64,000 nt of DNA from Branchipolynoe longqiensis (Eukaryota; Annelida; Polychaeta; Phyllodocida; Polynoidae), in assembly GCA_030323885.1 (NCBI GenBank), contig CM059203.1, forward strand, positions 3,968,001 through 4,032,000. The letters run 5' to 3'. The position numbers were made by a program, and so were the translations under genes. Positions within the stretch are counted from its first letter, which is position 1; every line of letters starts with the position of its first letter. This document shows, piece by piece, positions 1 to 12,200 of the stretch. The notes below the pieces were generated by a model that saw only the letters and a program-made list of their open reading frames with translations, did not search any database and was not told the origin of the DNA.

Positions 1-75
1 GCTAATTGGAGAGCTGCAGTCAAGTAATGAAAGCAGTCTTTGTCGCATCGCGACCGACAGCATGATGATGATGAT
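1..75 (-). repeat. Fragment of interspersed family I, cut by window edge
   Basis: The reverse complement (CATGCTGTCGGTCGCGATGC and the following CTTTCATTACTTGACTGCCG) also occurs at about 40235 and 45797. An ATG/CAT trinucleotide run borders it. Bases 76-180 resemble the end of the TTAA-MITE family (AGTTAGATATGTAGAATC). Confidence 0.6.
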
Positions 76-402
76 GATCTAAGTTAGATATGTAGAATCA
101 AATTTAGATAAATATTTAGGTTTTGAAAATTTAATGTTTTCCTCGAACTATGCAACTAACTTGACGGAGTCTTCACAATTATAAACAACTTTCACACGTC
201 TACAAAACATATACTTTTTCTTGACACCTCCCCCATATCCCATCACAAAATGTTGATATTTTACAATTAACCTTCTATATGTACCTCAAGGGTCCTTCAT
301 AATTATTAACATTTTCACAAGCGTACTAACTGCATAACCCCACCCTCCCTGTATACCATTTGGACGCTTGTGAAAATGTTGATAATTGTGAAGCACGACA
401 AA

Positions 403-797
403 AGCCGTGTTCACACGGGCAATGTAAATCGATTCGTAGAAATCGACTTGCCTAGTTCGGCTCACATTTGCCGTGTGAACGCGCGGCTGAGGCGGATTAG
501 GGCTGAATCGATTCCTGTGATCTGGATAGTGTAAACCACCTCTCGAGGTAGTTTACGTGAGGCGATTTCTGTGAATCGATTTATTTTGCCCGTGTGAACG
601 CACTGAGGCGGATTAAGCACCTCACACGCATGCGCAGTCATCGCCTAACCGAAAACTGGCGCTGGTCAGGCTGGACTTGCTCATGCGCTGATATCGATTT
701 CCGGCCCAAGTACTGCCCATGTGAACGGACGTCTAAATCGATTCATATGATTCGCCTTGGCTGAATCGCTTTAGATTTTGCCCGTGTGAACATGGCT
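403..797 (+). mobile_element. Foldback MITE, family A (GTGTTCACAC ends), internally deleted copy
   Basis: Inverted ends AGCCGTGTTCACACGGGCAA and TTGCCCGTGTGAACATGGCT. The body is made of repeated CGATT/AATCG words in both orientations, so it folds on itself at several scales. Other copies at 3280-3873 (opposite orientation) and 56087-56640 contain about 150-200 bp of extra interior. No coding capacity. Confidence 0.85.
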
Positions 798-999
798 ATA
801 GTTACTCAAAACCTACTCATTTTGCAACATATACAAGTTAGAACCCCGCTAAGAAATGTTTGTGTCTCCAATTAAAATCGACATAAACAGGTGAAAGCGT
901 AAACCTTTTGAAAGCAAAGCACTGCCTAGATTTGATCATACATATTCCAATTCGATACTGGTGCACTCACTAAACATGTATTGCAGTGCGTGTTTTGCA

Positions 1000-2415
1000 T
1001 GTTGACCCGAGGCTAACATCGCTAATTCAGACACGAGACATAAACTGGTATAAAGTGGTAGTTTATTTTCTTAAGTGCTGGTATTCATAGTTACAATTGA
1101 GTAATGTTAGGGGTATGATGTTATTCTTGTACCACGCACTCAGCCCTCTCATATGTCAGATGGGTAGGTGGGACGGCTAGAAAAGACAGCAAAGCTCCAG
1201 TGGCCACGCGGCAGGTTCGGGCGCACTGGTAGGTGTGAGCTGCTCAGGCTCCGCCGCTGGCGATTTCGGGCGGAATCCGCCAGGCGGCATGGTAGTGAGG
1301 TAGTGAGTCTTTGTGAATATAGATGGCGCCAGGGTCGTCCATAGAGTCCAAGGCTGAGGGAGTTTGGTCCCGCGTCTCGAATTACCCATGTTGCCGCCGC
1401 AACATGCACAATTTACCCATGAGGCAAGTGCTATTTTTGTCTTTCCTCGCCATCCTCCCTACTTATGGGCTAGCTGTGGGAGGATAGCGCATATGCATAT
1501 TCGAGAAGGGTCCACAGCGAGGAAAGGAGGAAAAACGGGTGACCACTGTCCCATATTGAGCATACCCTTGCATGAATAGTTTCCCATTTTTTAAGTCCTG
1601 ATATTGTGTGATTTAAAGAGAAGTCGATGTAGATAAATTAAAAATATACTTCAAGCACTTTAATCTGTGCAACAGATACATATATATGTGTAACTATGTC
1701 TGAACAAGAAACTACTAAAAAAATAATGGGATATTTCCATAATTTGAGCCAATCAGAGCTGTTCTTTTCGATTGCAAATGGCCCCCCCCCCTTACGGCAT
1801 ATTCAGCGCTGAAAGGAGAGAGGCAACCAGCCACGTTTGAACTTGTTTAAACTCGTTTGAACTCGTCTGAGCCTGTTTGAATTTTTCGGAAATGGACTTT
1901 CTTCTTCTCGTTTTTGTGAGAACTCAGTGTCAGCCAATCAGAGCTGTCCTTTTCTATTGCAAATGGCGGCCCCCAGCTCTCAGTGCAGCCAATCAGAGCT
2001 GTTCTTTTCTATTGCAAATGGCTGCCCCTGCCCATAGGGGACAGCCATTTGCAATCGGAAAGAACAGCTCTGATTGGCTCAAATTATGGAAAGGTCCCAG
2101 TCGAATACGTCCATTATGTTTTTAGTAGTTTCTTGTTCAGATATAGGCACACATTTATGTATCTTTTGCACAGATTAAAGTGTTTGAAGTATATTTGAAA
2201 TTTATCTACATTGACTTCTGTTTAAATCACACAATATCAGTACTTAATGAATGGGAAACTCATTCTGCAAGGGTATGCTCAATATGGGACAGTGGTCACC
2301 CGTGCTTCCTCCTTTCCTTGCTGTGGACCCTTCTCGGATAGCGAGGAAAGACAAAAATAGCACTTGCCTTGTGGGTAAATTAGCGATGTTAGCCTCGGGC
2401 CAACATGCATAATTT
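1000..2415. repeat. Large imperfect inverted repeat (arms about 380 bp)
   Basis: The left arm, about 1404-1790, recurs inverted at about 2039-2410: for example GCCAATCAGAGCTGTTCTTT against its complement near 2065, and ACAGTGGTCACCCGT near 2290 against ACGGGTGACCACTGT near 1535. The loop holds two or three copies of a 60-70-bp unit with AATCAGAGCTGTTCTTTTCT. The outer end ACCCGAGGCTAACATCGCTA at about 1005 matches the right end near 2390, so bases 1029-1385 look inserted. That insert ends GAATTACCCATGTTG like the termini at 21.5, 31.9 and 45.1 kb. Confidence 0.8.
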
Positions 2416-2675
2416 AGAATATTTTTACTTTAAATATCTTCAAAATTAACCCTTTGATATAACATTATAAATCACTTTAAAATAAAGTAAAGTAGATTAT
2501 GGTTGGTTGATTTGTGGTTGCTTAATGCCGTGCTAGCAGCAAAGGCCATATTCACGGCAAGAAATGTTCACTTTGTATTGTCATATTATTATTCATTCAT
2601 GGCATTTACTCAAAATGTAAACGCATATAATCAATTTTGTGTCAAAAGACAGTAAGGCAGTTAGAAGTTCACAAA

Positions 2676-2905
2676 ACCAGACGGGATGGCCGAATGAGTT
2701 AGAGCGTCCCTCTCCTGTATTTGGCAGATCGTGGGGTCATGCGTTCGAACCCTGGTCGAGTCAAACCAATGACTTAAAGATTGATACTTGTCGCTTCCTA
2801 GCCAGGCACTCGGCATTATTAGGCTAGGTAGGGCAAGCAGCAGTGGAATGAGGAAGACCAATCGTCCACGATTGAAATTTCCCCTGCTTAAACAACTAAT
2901 GTACC
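2676..2905 (+). mobile_element. tRNA-headed SINE, family SINE-A
   Basis: The head GATGGCCGAATGAGTTAGAG and the block GTTCGAACCCTGGTCGAGTC resemble pol III A and B boxes. The body GACTTAAAGATTGATACTTG, CTTCCTAGCCAGGCACTCGG and the tail CCCCTGCTTAAACAACTAAT recur at more than ten places in this window. Not a functional tRNA. Confidence 0.85.
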
Positions 2906-3279
2906 CCAAAGAAATCCTAAAAATTGTGGCCAAAGAAAGCAAAATTGCAGGTAAAATTGAATGGGATCATTCATCCTAAATTGTAAAAAATAATTAGTTT
3001 AATAAGTTATATGAGGTGGTACAGTCCTGCTTCCCCCAATATGGCTTAAATTTGTTACCGTTTTACAGTGGTAAGCATATCATGTATGTTGTTTGCATTG
3101 TAAAATTGTTGGCGCAAGGCAATAAAACCAACTCAGTTCAATCAAATGTGTCTGAGCGTTAGTAGGTACTGACACACTGTAGGGTTGCGTGTTCGAGTCT
3201 GTGGCTATGTAGGTAGGCTAAGGTGAAAAACAATACAGATGGAAAGAAAGAGAGAAAGTAAAGCAAAGTAAGAGTGTAA
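2906..3279. other. Intergenic stretch without a gene
   Basis: AT-rich sequence. A weak B-box-like stretch, GCGTGTTCGAGTCTG, lies near 3190, followed by a purine-rich run. I see no conserved coding frame. Confidence 0.4.
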
Positions 3280-3873
3280 AGCCGTGTTCACACGGGAAAA
3301 GTTTAAAGCGATTTAGACAAGGCGAATCATATGAATCGATTTAGACGCCCGTTCACACAGGCAGTACTTGGGCCGGAAATCGATATCAGCGCATGAGCAA
3401 GTCGATACTAACCAGCGCCAGTTTCGGTTAGTCGACATCGCCACGAGAGAGTGTTGGTTCGACCTAGATATGTATGGACTGAATCGTATTGGTTTGGAAG
3501 GGTCAAAACTTCTGCTGGGCAGTGAAACCCTAAAAATAAATGATGAAAAAAATATCTGTGCAAAGCTAGTGGTTTCATAGACTAAATTATATAATATGCG
3601 CTTTTGATCGACCGGAAAGTCAACAAACTAAGGTCTCGACTGCGCATGCGTGTGACGTCCTTAATCCGCCTCAGTGCGTTTACACGGGCAAAATAAATCG
3701 GTTCACAGAAATCGATTCACGTAAACTACCTCGACAAGTGGTTTACAGTATCCGGATCACAGGAATCGATTCAGCCCTAATCCGACTCAGACGCCCGTTC
3801 ACACGCGAAATGTAACCCGAACTAGGCAAGTCGATTTCTACGAATCGATTTACATTCCCCGTGTGAACACGGC
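3280..3873 (-). mobile_element. Foldback MITE, family A, longer copy
   Basis: Ends GCCGTGTTCACACGGG and CCCGTGTGAACACGGC. Its sequence is the reverse complement of the 403-797 copy plus an extra interior (about 3440-3640) shared with the 56087-56640 copy. The same CGATT/AATCG word structure is present. Confidence 0.85.
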
Positions 3874-3989
3874 AAGAAGAGAGAGTCCAAGCCCCTCCGG
3901 TTTATTACATATAGTACATGGGTTCATTGTAGAGTATCACCCGACCCTTTTCCCCCAATGGGAAACAAGCATTCTTGGCCCTACCAATA

Positions 3990-4165
3990 GGGATCCAGCA
4001 TTCCTGGTCCCCATGGCTACCACCACCACCAAGCTGCCCACCACCACCAAGCTGCCCACCACCACCAAGCTGCCCACCACCACCAAGCTGTGTGGCCCCA
4101 TGGCCACCACCAACCTTGACCCTGAGTGTGGTGATCCTACCCAGCAGAGGGGGAGGGGGTAGGCC
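3990..4165. repeat. 18-bp tandem repeat AAGCTGCCCACCACCACC
   Basis: About four units between 4019 and 4090, then degenerate CCACCACC sequence. Related non-tandem sequence (CCACCACCACCATGCC) recurs near 41750, suggesting a dispersed family in which this stretch has expanded. The ORFs here are translations of the repeat. Confidence 0.7.
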
Positions 4166-4439
4166 CTGAGTGCCCGTTACACACAGCCTTGCCAGTACCA
4201 CTATGTCTATTTACATCCCACTCAGGCACCACCAGCACTTACATATATATACATACATGCGCTCGGTCACGTATACCTGTTTAGTAATAGAACATTTGCA
4301 TTCCCCCCAATGCTGTAAATCAGAATATTTCACAACACGACACCTTCAGCGGCAGGGAAGAAAAGAGTATGTAAGCCATGAGTGACCACAGAACCCGTCA
4401 ACTCCCTGCATAGGTCTGTGGTGGTTTACCCACTGATGG

Positions 4440-5500
4440 GATGTAGATTTGAGCAATCGACCTAATATATTTACCCAAAAAATAGGGCAGGAATTGAAAG
4501 CCATTGAATTATGTAACTTCAGCACACATGACATTAAAAAATCATTGCTTTTATAGAACAATTATTTTAAAAAGTCATCAATAGCTGCAAAATACATTTG
4601 AAGAGTTCAGGTGCAAAAATCCAACAAACGGCATTTGGGTCAAAATGAAACCATGACTACCAGGATTAATGTTGCATGGTCCGATGAAATATTTATTTTT
4701 CAAAACCAAAACAATGCACCAATATCGAATGCATCTTAGATATTGGTGCATTAATAAGTGATTTGGGACAGCATACATAGAATAATCAGTGAATTTACTA
4801 CCTCATCCTACTTTGAGAAACCCATCACACAAGGAAGCCATTAATCAATTAGGTCAATCTCGTGGCCTCAGTAGCCTTGACCCTCATTCCAAGTACCTAG
4901 TCAGGTTCCAGGATGTCCAATGGTAGTATTGCTGGCACCACAGCCTGGGTTGATATAGAGTTGCATGGAATTTTGTTAAATAATTGTTACAGATCTGAAT
5001 AAGAGTGATGTAATAATTATGTATATTATTATCCGGGAAGAATACATTCAATAATCATTAGGTCATCCCACATCACATCCCATGCCAATAAACAAATGAT
5101 GTGCAATGGTGCCATCAGTGAAAATACCAGGAGACCAGGCTACATTTGAATTAGGTCATCCCACATCACGTGGTCATCGCGAGACGTCAATACGCGTCAT
5201 AGCTAGAAGACTTTTTGGAAAGCTTGTCAAAAGTATTTTGGGTTCTTTCAATTCAAAATGCTTCAAAACTAGCCACTTTTCATCAAAATTACTCCAGACT
5301 AATGATTAGTAGGTTATAACGATCAATTTGATATATTTATCTCAAAAATATAATGAAAATTCAAACGCCATCGGACCATGCAACTTTAAGCTGAAGCTGC
5401 CATCATTCCGATATTCAAATCCGTTTGTTCACAGAAACTGACACATCCCCTATAGAATACTGTCCACAAATTTGGAGCCCAATGTTTTGGAAAGATATTC
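4440..5500. repeat. Degenerate TTAA-MITE fragments and unassigned DNA
   Basis: Pieces of the TTAA-MITE family are visible near 4450-4515, 4680-4720 (GGTCCGATGAAATATTTA) and 5290-5391 (ending CATCGGACCATGCAACTTTA). TTAGGTCATCCCACATCAC occurs twice (5060 and 5151). No gene recognised. Confidence 0.5.
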
Positions 5501-5509
5501 TGGAGATCA

Positions 5510-5886
5510 AAAAGGTATATAAAGGACTTACCCTATGAACAACGGCTTATAGAATTGAAACTTCCTACCCTTTCCTACAGAAGGAAAAGAAGTGACATAA
5601 TTGAAGTATTTAAAATTATGAAAGGTTTTGATGAAATAGATATGAACCAATTTTTCACCTTGAATAAAAGAGAAGGCAGTCGGGGCCATACTCTCAAACT
5701 AGTAAAACCCAGAGCCATTTGAAAGTTAAGGCAACATAGTTTCTCAAACAGGATCATAAATATATGGAACAGTCTCCCACAAAATGTTATTGATGCTGAG
5801 TCAATAAATTCATTCAAGAATAGATTAGAAAAAGCATGGGCTGATGATTCAGGGAAATTTGACCCCTTATTCACCACATGCTACTA
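5510..5886 (+). pseudogene. 3' end of a LINE reverse-transcriptase ORF
   Basis: Conceptual translation with frameshifts gives the C-terminal tail typical of CR1/Jockey-like LINE ORF2: LPYEQ-like start, EVFKIMKGFDEIDM, KLVKPRA, then [20 protein letters not shown] and a stop at 5885. It is 5'-truncated, as LINE copies usually are. A second copy of the same family is at 47884-48075 (minus). The tail (GAGAGACAAATAAG) recurs at 46786. It ends about 220 bp before the first recognised SLC23 exon. Confidence 0.8.
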
Positions 5887-6108
5887 ATTATTCCTTGTGT
5901 TGCTGATTTACTTGCACTCAAGCAAAAATGAGAGACAAATAAGTCTATATATTTCGCTATAATGCACTACACTATATGAAAGCGATAGACTTTAACTGGA
6001 AAACACAACAGCAAAGTCTATTTTTACAAAAAACAACTATATTGGATTTGTCTGTTTTAGCGCCTGAACTCTTGGATGATTTCAAATCTGTCTGTTTTGT
6101 TCGTGCAG

Positions 6109-6275
6109 TCCCTCCAAATCTGTCACCCAAAAAGAGTTCGCTCGAGGACAGCCAGGTTCTGTCCCCGAAGCAGGGTGCCACGAGGCGGGACAAAGGACAC
6201 TATTACCGCCAGATGGACTATGAGATTGACCAAGTGCCACCCTGGCCAGTGTGCATTTTCCTTGGCTTTCAGGTG
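6109..6275 (+). CDS. SLC23 exon A: N-terminal tail and start of helix 1
   Basis: Ends at a GTGAGT donor (6276) after [13 protein letters not shown], the conserved entry to helix 1 of SLC23 proteins. The 5' boundary is set at a strong acceptor: the pyrimidine-rich run TCTGTCTGTTTTGTTCGTGCAG ends at 6108, giving an exon that starts in phase 1. The residues before the conserved block ([15 protein letters not shown]...) form a polar cytoplasmic tail. An alternative is an in-frame ATG at 5976, which would lengthen the exon to 300 nt and add about 44 residues of unconserved sequence; I favour the acceptor. Confidence 0.85.
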
Positions 6276-9200
6276 AGTATCTTTGAGTTTGACTTGCGGG
6301 GGTGGGGGGGGGGAAGGGGCTACAGGGGGCCAGGGCCCGTATGCATGGAGCGGTGTTAGCGAGGCAAACCGCGGTTAGGGAGGGATTTCTGGTTTAGCGC
6401 CGAAAAGTTGTTATGCATGGAGCAGTGTTAGGCCTAACACCACACGTTTAAAGTCAAAGAATGTAAACCTACCCCCTAGCAGGTTTACAGCGGTGTTAGT
6501 GTTAGGTTAGTGTCAGGATGGAGACCAAATTATTCAATGCTATCATATTTGACAGAATTAAATACGCAATAAGTGAAATTTAATCAAATTAACCCTAAAA
6601 ACGAAGCGAAATTCACGCCGCCGCTACATTGGCGGAAATATTAGTATTTTCGAATCGACGAATGTAAAGTAAACAAATCGCCGCCGCCGCTGCATGGACG
6701 TCGATATCCATACTGTCCAGCGGCGCCGATTCGACTATATATTACGCTCAAATCTATTCAATACTGTCATATTTAACATAATTACGTACGCCATAAGTGA
6801 AATTTTATCATTTTAACCCTAAATTCGAACCGATATTAACACCGCCGCAGCATTGGCGGCGTTATTCATATTGTCGAATCGCGGGATTTCCCAAATCTAT
6901 AAATACATTCACGTTTAGCTAACACTAACCGTTTAAGCGCCCATGCATATTGCGTGACATAGTTCTTTACGCCACCGATAACCGGTGATAGCTACCCGGT
7001 GTTACAGGTTTAACACCACACGCCGCTAACACCGCTCCACGCATATGGGCCCAGGGCTGTAGCTAGCAGGAGGACAAGGGAAGTAAAATTTTCTGTGCTC
7101 CACCAAAAAAAAACCACCCTAATATTTAACATCCTAGATAAAAGATTCAACCCATACTTGCAGTAGGGGTGAATGACAACGTAGTCTAAATACGGGCGAA
7201 AATTGCTTTAGTATGGAACAGGAAGAGGAATTCCTGGTTCCAGTATCAAATGGCTACTTATATTGGCACAGAGTTGGTGAAATGAGAGAGAATGCAAATA
7301 GACAAGATAGCGATCACAGAATGTTGTTGATTTCACTATAAATTCCATTAAACTACATGTTTTATTATATTATTCAACTCAAAAGTAGCGGGTAAATATG
7401 AAGATGCATATGAAGAATATATTTTGCTTCTTAAACTATAAATGTATGTGCTGATTTCGTTTATGTAGCCGTTCGTCACTTTTTCTAATCGGTTGTTTTT
7501 CACCCCATCTCTGCGTGGCTGTAGGAGTGAATCTTTTATCTAGTAACCTCCCTGAAATGTTTGGAAATAGCATTTCAGAGCCTCTAGATTAAAACAATTC
7601 CCAAACCGCTCTGGTGCCTCGTATCTTCGGCACTTGTCCGTTCCAAGAATCTTTCTGCCCACCCCAAACAAAAATTCCCAGCTTTAACTATGGGGACTGA
7701 AAATTCATCACCACATTCTAACTATTAGCGAATATTCTAATTATTAGCAAACATTCTAACTATTAGCGAATATTCTAATTATTAGCAAACATTCTAACTA
7801 TTAGCGAATATTCTAATTATTAGCAAACATTCTAACTATTAGCGAATATTCTAATTATTAGCAAACATTCTAACTATTAGCGAATATTCTAATTATTAGC
7901 AAACATTCTAACTATTAGCGAATATTCTAATTATTAGCAATCATTCTAACCATTAGCGAGCATTCTAACTATTAGCGAATATTCTAATAATTGGAAAGCA
8001 TTCTAACCATTAGCAAACATTTGAACTATTACTATTAGTGAACATTCTAACTATCAGTGGATATTCTAATTATTAGCAAACATTTGAGCCATTAGTGAAT
8101 ATTCTAACTATTAGTATTAGTGAACATTCTAACTACTAATAAACATTCTATTAGCAAACATTCTAATTATTAGTGAACATTCTATTTGTGAATATTCTAA
8201 CTATTAGCAAATATTGTAATTATTAGCAAACATTTGAACTATTAGCAAACATTCTAACTAATAGCAAATATTCTAACTATTAGCGAACATTCTAACTATT
8301 AGCAAATATTCTAACTATTAACAAACATTCTAATAATTCTCTGTGTCGGAGTGGTTAGAGTGTCTGACTTATTTCTAGGTCAGACTCCTAATCTGAGGGT
8401 CGGCAGTTCGATTCCCCGTGCCCCCAGCTCTGCCAATTTGGATTTCCACCGCTGTGTATAACTTACAGCATCATCAAAGGCCGGTTGCTCTCATACCATG
8501 TCTATGTGGTGTGGGAGGTTAAAAATCCCTTGGGTCGGTAAAAGACCAGTCGTCTATGACTGAAATTTCCCCTGCTTAAACAACTAATGGACCAAAAAAT
8601 AAATAAATAAATAAATTAGCGAACATTGAAACCGCTAAGTTGTCTTCTCCAGTCTTTGATAGGCTGCCTCATTTTGTTGGTTCACTTTTCAGCACTACCT
8701 GATCATGTTCGGAGGTACAGTGGCCAACCCAATGGTCTTAATGGACCCACTTTGCGTGGAGGCAGACGACACTGAAACTAGGTCACAACTCATTGGCACC
8801 ATCTTTGTAGTAGCTGGCATAAGCACCCTCCTCCAGTGTACGATTGGTGTCAGGTATGCAACTTACTATATCATCTATTAATTACATTAATAATTAATTT
8901 GTTATGGTTATTCTCAATATACTCAATATGTGGTGGCTGAATCAGGATTCCCATGTGAAAGTTCACACCACACCCGACTCAAACCAATACACTTATAAAA
9001 TTTATACTCATCGCTAACTAGCTTAATATATTTGTTGCTCGGCATTAATAGAATTAGGACAAGAACCAGACGGGATGGCCTATTGAGTTAGAGTGTCCGT
9101 CTCCCGTGTTGGTAGATTGCGGGATCGTGGTTTCGAATCCTGGTCGAGTCAAACGAATGACTTCAAAATTGATACTTGTCGCTTCCTAGCCAGGCGCTCA

Positions 9201-12200
9201 GCATTACTAGGATATGGCAAGGACCAGTGGAATGAGGAAGACCAGTCATCTGCGACTCAAATTTCCCCTGCTTAAACAACTAATGTACCAAAAAAAAACA
9301 AACAAAAAACTGGTTAGCGCAGTATCACGATAATGTGACTGTGTGGGATATCAGGTTATGGTGCCAGCAGCCTCTCTCCCAGTGGGGCAGCAGTATTAAA
9401 TCATGAGTTTGCGCTGTTGCAAGTTGGTACCCGTCCTGATATGACGTAAAACAACAAACATTTGAAGGTATGGGGTCCAGCATTAAGACATAGTGGTAGA
9501 AACCATGTATTAGTATACCCAGATAGCACACAGCCGTCGGCCCGACATTGGCTATTGGTCGCACCGTCGCCACCGACTTTCCACCGTCGGGCCACCGTCG
9601 GGCCGACGGTGTTGTCCTGACGTTAAGTTTCAATCCTTTTCCACTTTTGAGCCACCGTCGGGCCGACGGCGGCGGGCCGACGGCGGCGGCCCGCCGCTGG
9701 TTTGCATTGATTTGCCACCGTCGGGCCTACGGTGGTATTCCGACATTACGTTTCAATCCCTTTCCACTTTTGAGCCACCGTCTGGCCACCGTCGGGCCAA
9801 CGGCGGCGGCCCGCCGCTGGTTTGCATTGATTTTCCAGATTCGAGCCACCGTCGGGCCTACGGTGGTGTCCCGACGTTAGGTTTCAATCCCTTTCCACTT
9901 TTGAGCCACCGTCGGCCCACCGCCGGGCCGACGGTGGTGGGACGCTGTCGGCCCACCACCGTCGGGCCGACGTTGTTGATCCGTGCATGCGCAGTTTGTT
10001 AAATATACTTACCGGCTCGAGTCGCCAGCGGAACACGTGCGATCGTTCAGCAGCGTTCTTTTTCTACAAATAACTCCAGAAATCGGAGGAATTTTAAGGA
10101 ATTATTTAACAGGTTTGTTTATTAATATGTTTAGATTATTTTCTAAAAGTTTTGTAATTTATTACAATGCATTAATGGAATTATTCGTGTTAATACGATT
10201 TGAACTACCCGGTACGGAATGCTGACAAAGGACCGCCATCTTGTTTTTTTCCGAGAAGACACTGTCACTATAGTGTCAATACGTACAGGTGCAAAATATT
10301 GGTTTTATTCAAAATTAATAGATTTCAGGAGCCCTAACCTTATAAATTTAATATAATCTTTTTGGTACCGATGTTGTCTATATGTGTACCAAGCGATTTG
10401 TTTCTACGTGGTGTGGTTGTAGAGATATTTCACTAAATATATTGTGTCGGGCCTACGGCGGCAGCCGCCGTCGGGCCGATGTTGTTTTGTCCAACCTCCT
10501 GCCGTCGGCTCGACGGCGGCTGCCGCCGTCGGGCCTACGGCGGCTGCCGCCGTCGGGCCTACAGCGGCTGCCGCCATCGGGCCTACGGCTGCTGCCGCCG
10601 TCGGGCCTACGGCGGCAGCCGCCGTCGAGCCGATGGCGGGAGGTTGGACAAAACAACGTCGGCCCGACGACGATTTCCACCGTTGGCCCGACGGAGAGGC
10701 CGGCGTCGGGCCGGCGTCGGGCCGGCGTCGAGCCGGCGTCGGGCCGGCGTCGGGCCGCCGGCTGTGTGCTATCTGGGATAAGACCTTTTCCACATAGTAT
10801 TCTGCACAGTGGGCTGCTACCCACAACATTAGCTCTAGTCACTGCCATCAGAGGATGTGTTGGTTGTGGAAATCCTCTATAGACCTATTTCAATGTTTAC
10901 TAACATTGTGTTTGCGCGCGCAGCTTGGCTGCAGAACGAAGGCACACTGCATTGAGTTTGCCGGTACGCACAGTGCAAAACGTTTATTTTATTCAAAATT
11001 AATAGAAATGCAGAACCCTAACCATATAAATTTTAAGTTGCAGAGTCCGATTGTTTTGAATTTCTGTACTTTTTCTGAGATAAATATATTAGATCGATCA
11101 CTTGTATCTACATTGCATTAGTTCAAAGTTACTTTTATTTTAAATGGTAAACTTTTGAGATATTTTGAGTGCAAACATGGAAAATTAGTTTTGGCAAGCT
11201 TGTCAAAACTGACACCATAGACTTCTGCAGTAACAGGTTCTGTTAAATTGATTAAGTATTGCCTTCTACGCAGAAACAAATGCTTAATAAGTGCGTCAGT
11301 ATCTAAGTTAAATATGTAAAATCAAATTGGTTTGGTTTGGTTTTGAAAATTTGATATTTCATCGGACTATGCAACTTTAATATAATCTGTTCGGTGAATA
11401 TGTTTTCTATATGTGTACCACGCGGTTTGTGTCTAGGTGGTGTGGTTTTAGAGATATTTCACTTTTTCTGTATGAAGATTGCTCATAGCCATTGAGTTTG
11501 CAGTGTGACAGCCGAAAGGTGCGCGCACTGACCTAGATACCCCGCTGACGTCACATGAAATAGGTCTATAAGACCTTTTCTACAGAGCACGCTGCACAGT
11601 GAGCTGCTACCGACATAATTAGTTATTGCCATTGCTATCAGAGGGCCGGTTGGTTGTGGAAACCCTCTATAAGACCTTTTCCACAGCACCATGAGGTGCT
11701 ACCCACATACTTAGTTCTTGCTACTGCCACCAGATGGCGGCAGTGGCAAGAACTAATTATGGTATAGTTTAGGATTTACCTAAAGTAAACTAAACTAAAA
11801 ATGGTATAGTTTAGGATTTACCTAAAGTAAACTAAACTAAAAATGGCATAGTTTAGGATTTACCTAAAGTAAACTAAACTAAAAATAGTATTGTTTAGGA
11901 TTTACCTAAAGTAAACTTGAAGCATCTTGAGTCCATCTTATAACCTATGTAGGTACATCCTTACCATACCTTATGAGGCCCAGTTAATATCTATGCTTTC
12001 TTATGAGGCCCAGTTAATATCTATGCTTTCTTATGAGGTCCAGTTAATTTCTATGTTTTCTTATGAGGCCCAGTTAATTTCTATGCTTTCTTATGAGGCC
12101 CAGTTAATCTATATGCTTTCTTATGAGACCCAGTTAATTTATATGCCTTCTTATGAGGCCCAGTTAATCTATATGTTTTCTTATGAGGCCCAGTTAATAT

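Noticed and set aside
5976..6108. Start of the SLC23 coding sequence at the ATG at 5976
   Set aside because: The extra 44 residues show no family similarity, and a strong pyrimidine tract plus CAG immediately precedes 6109; kept only as an alternative.
8338..8430. Functional tRNA-Leu/Ser gene at the SINE-B head
   Set aside because: Continues into a dispersed SINE body shared with four other loci, and arms are mismatched.
10382..10882. Long overlapping ORFs on both strands at 9.5-10.9, 12.6-13.7 and 47.0-47.3 kb
   Set aside because: GTCGGGCCGAC words lack stop codons in most frames; the peptides are low complexity and lie inside a transposon with clear inverted ends.
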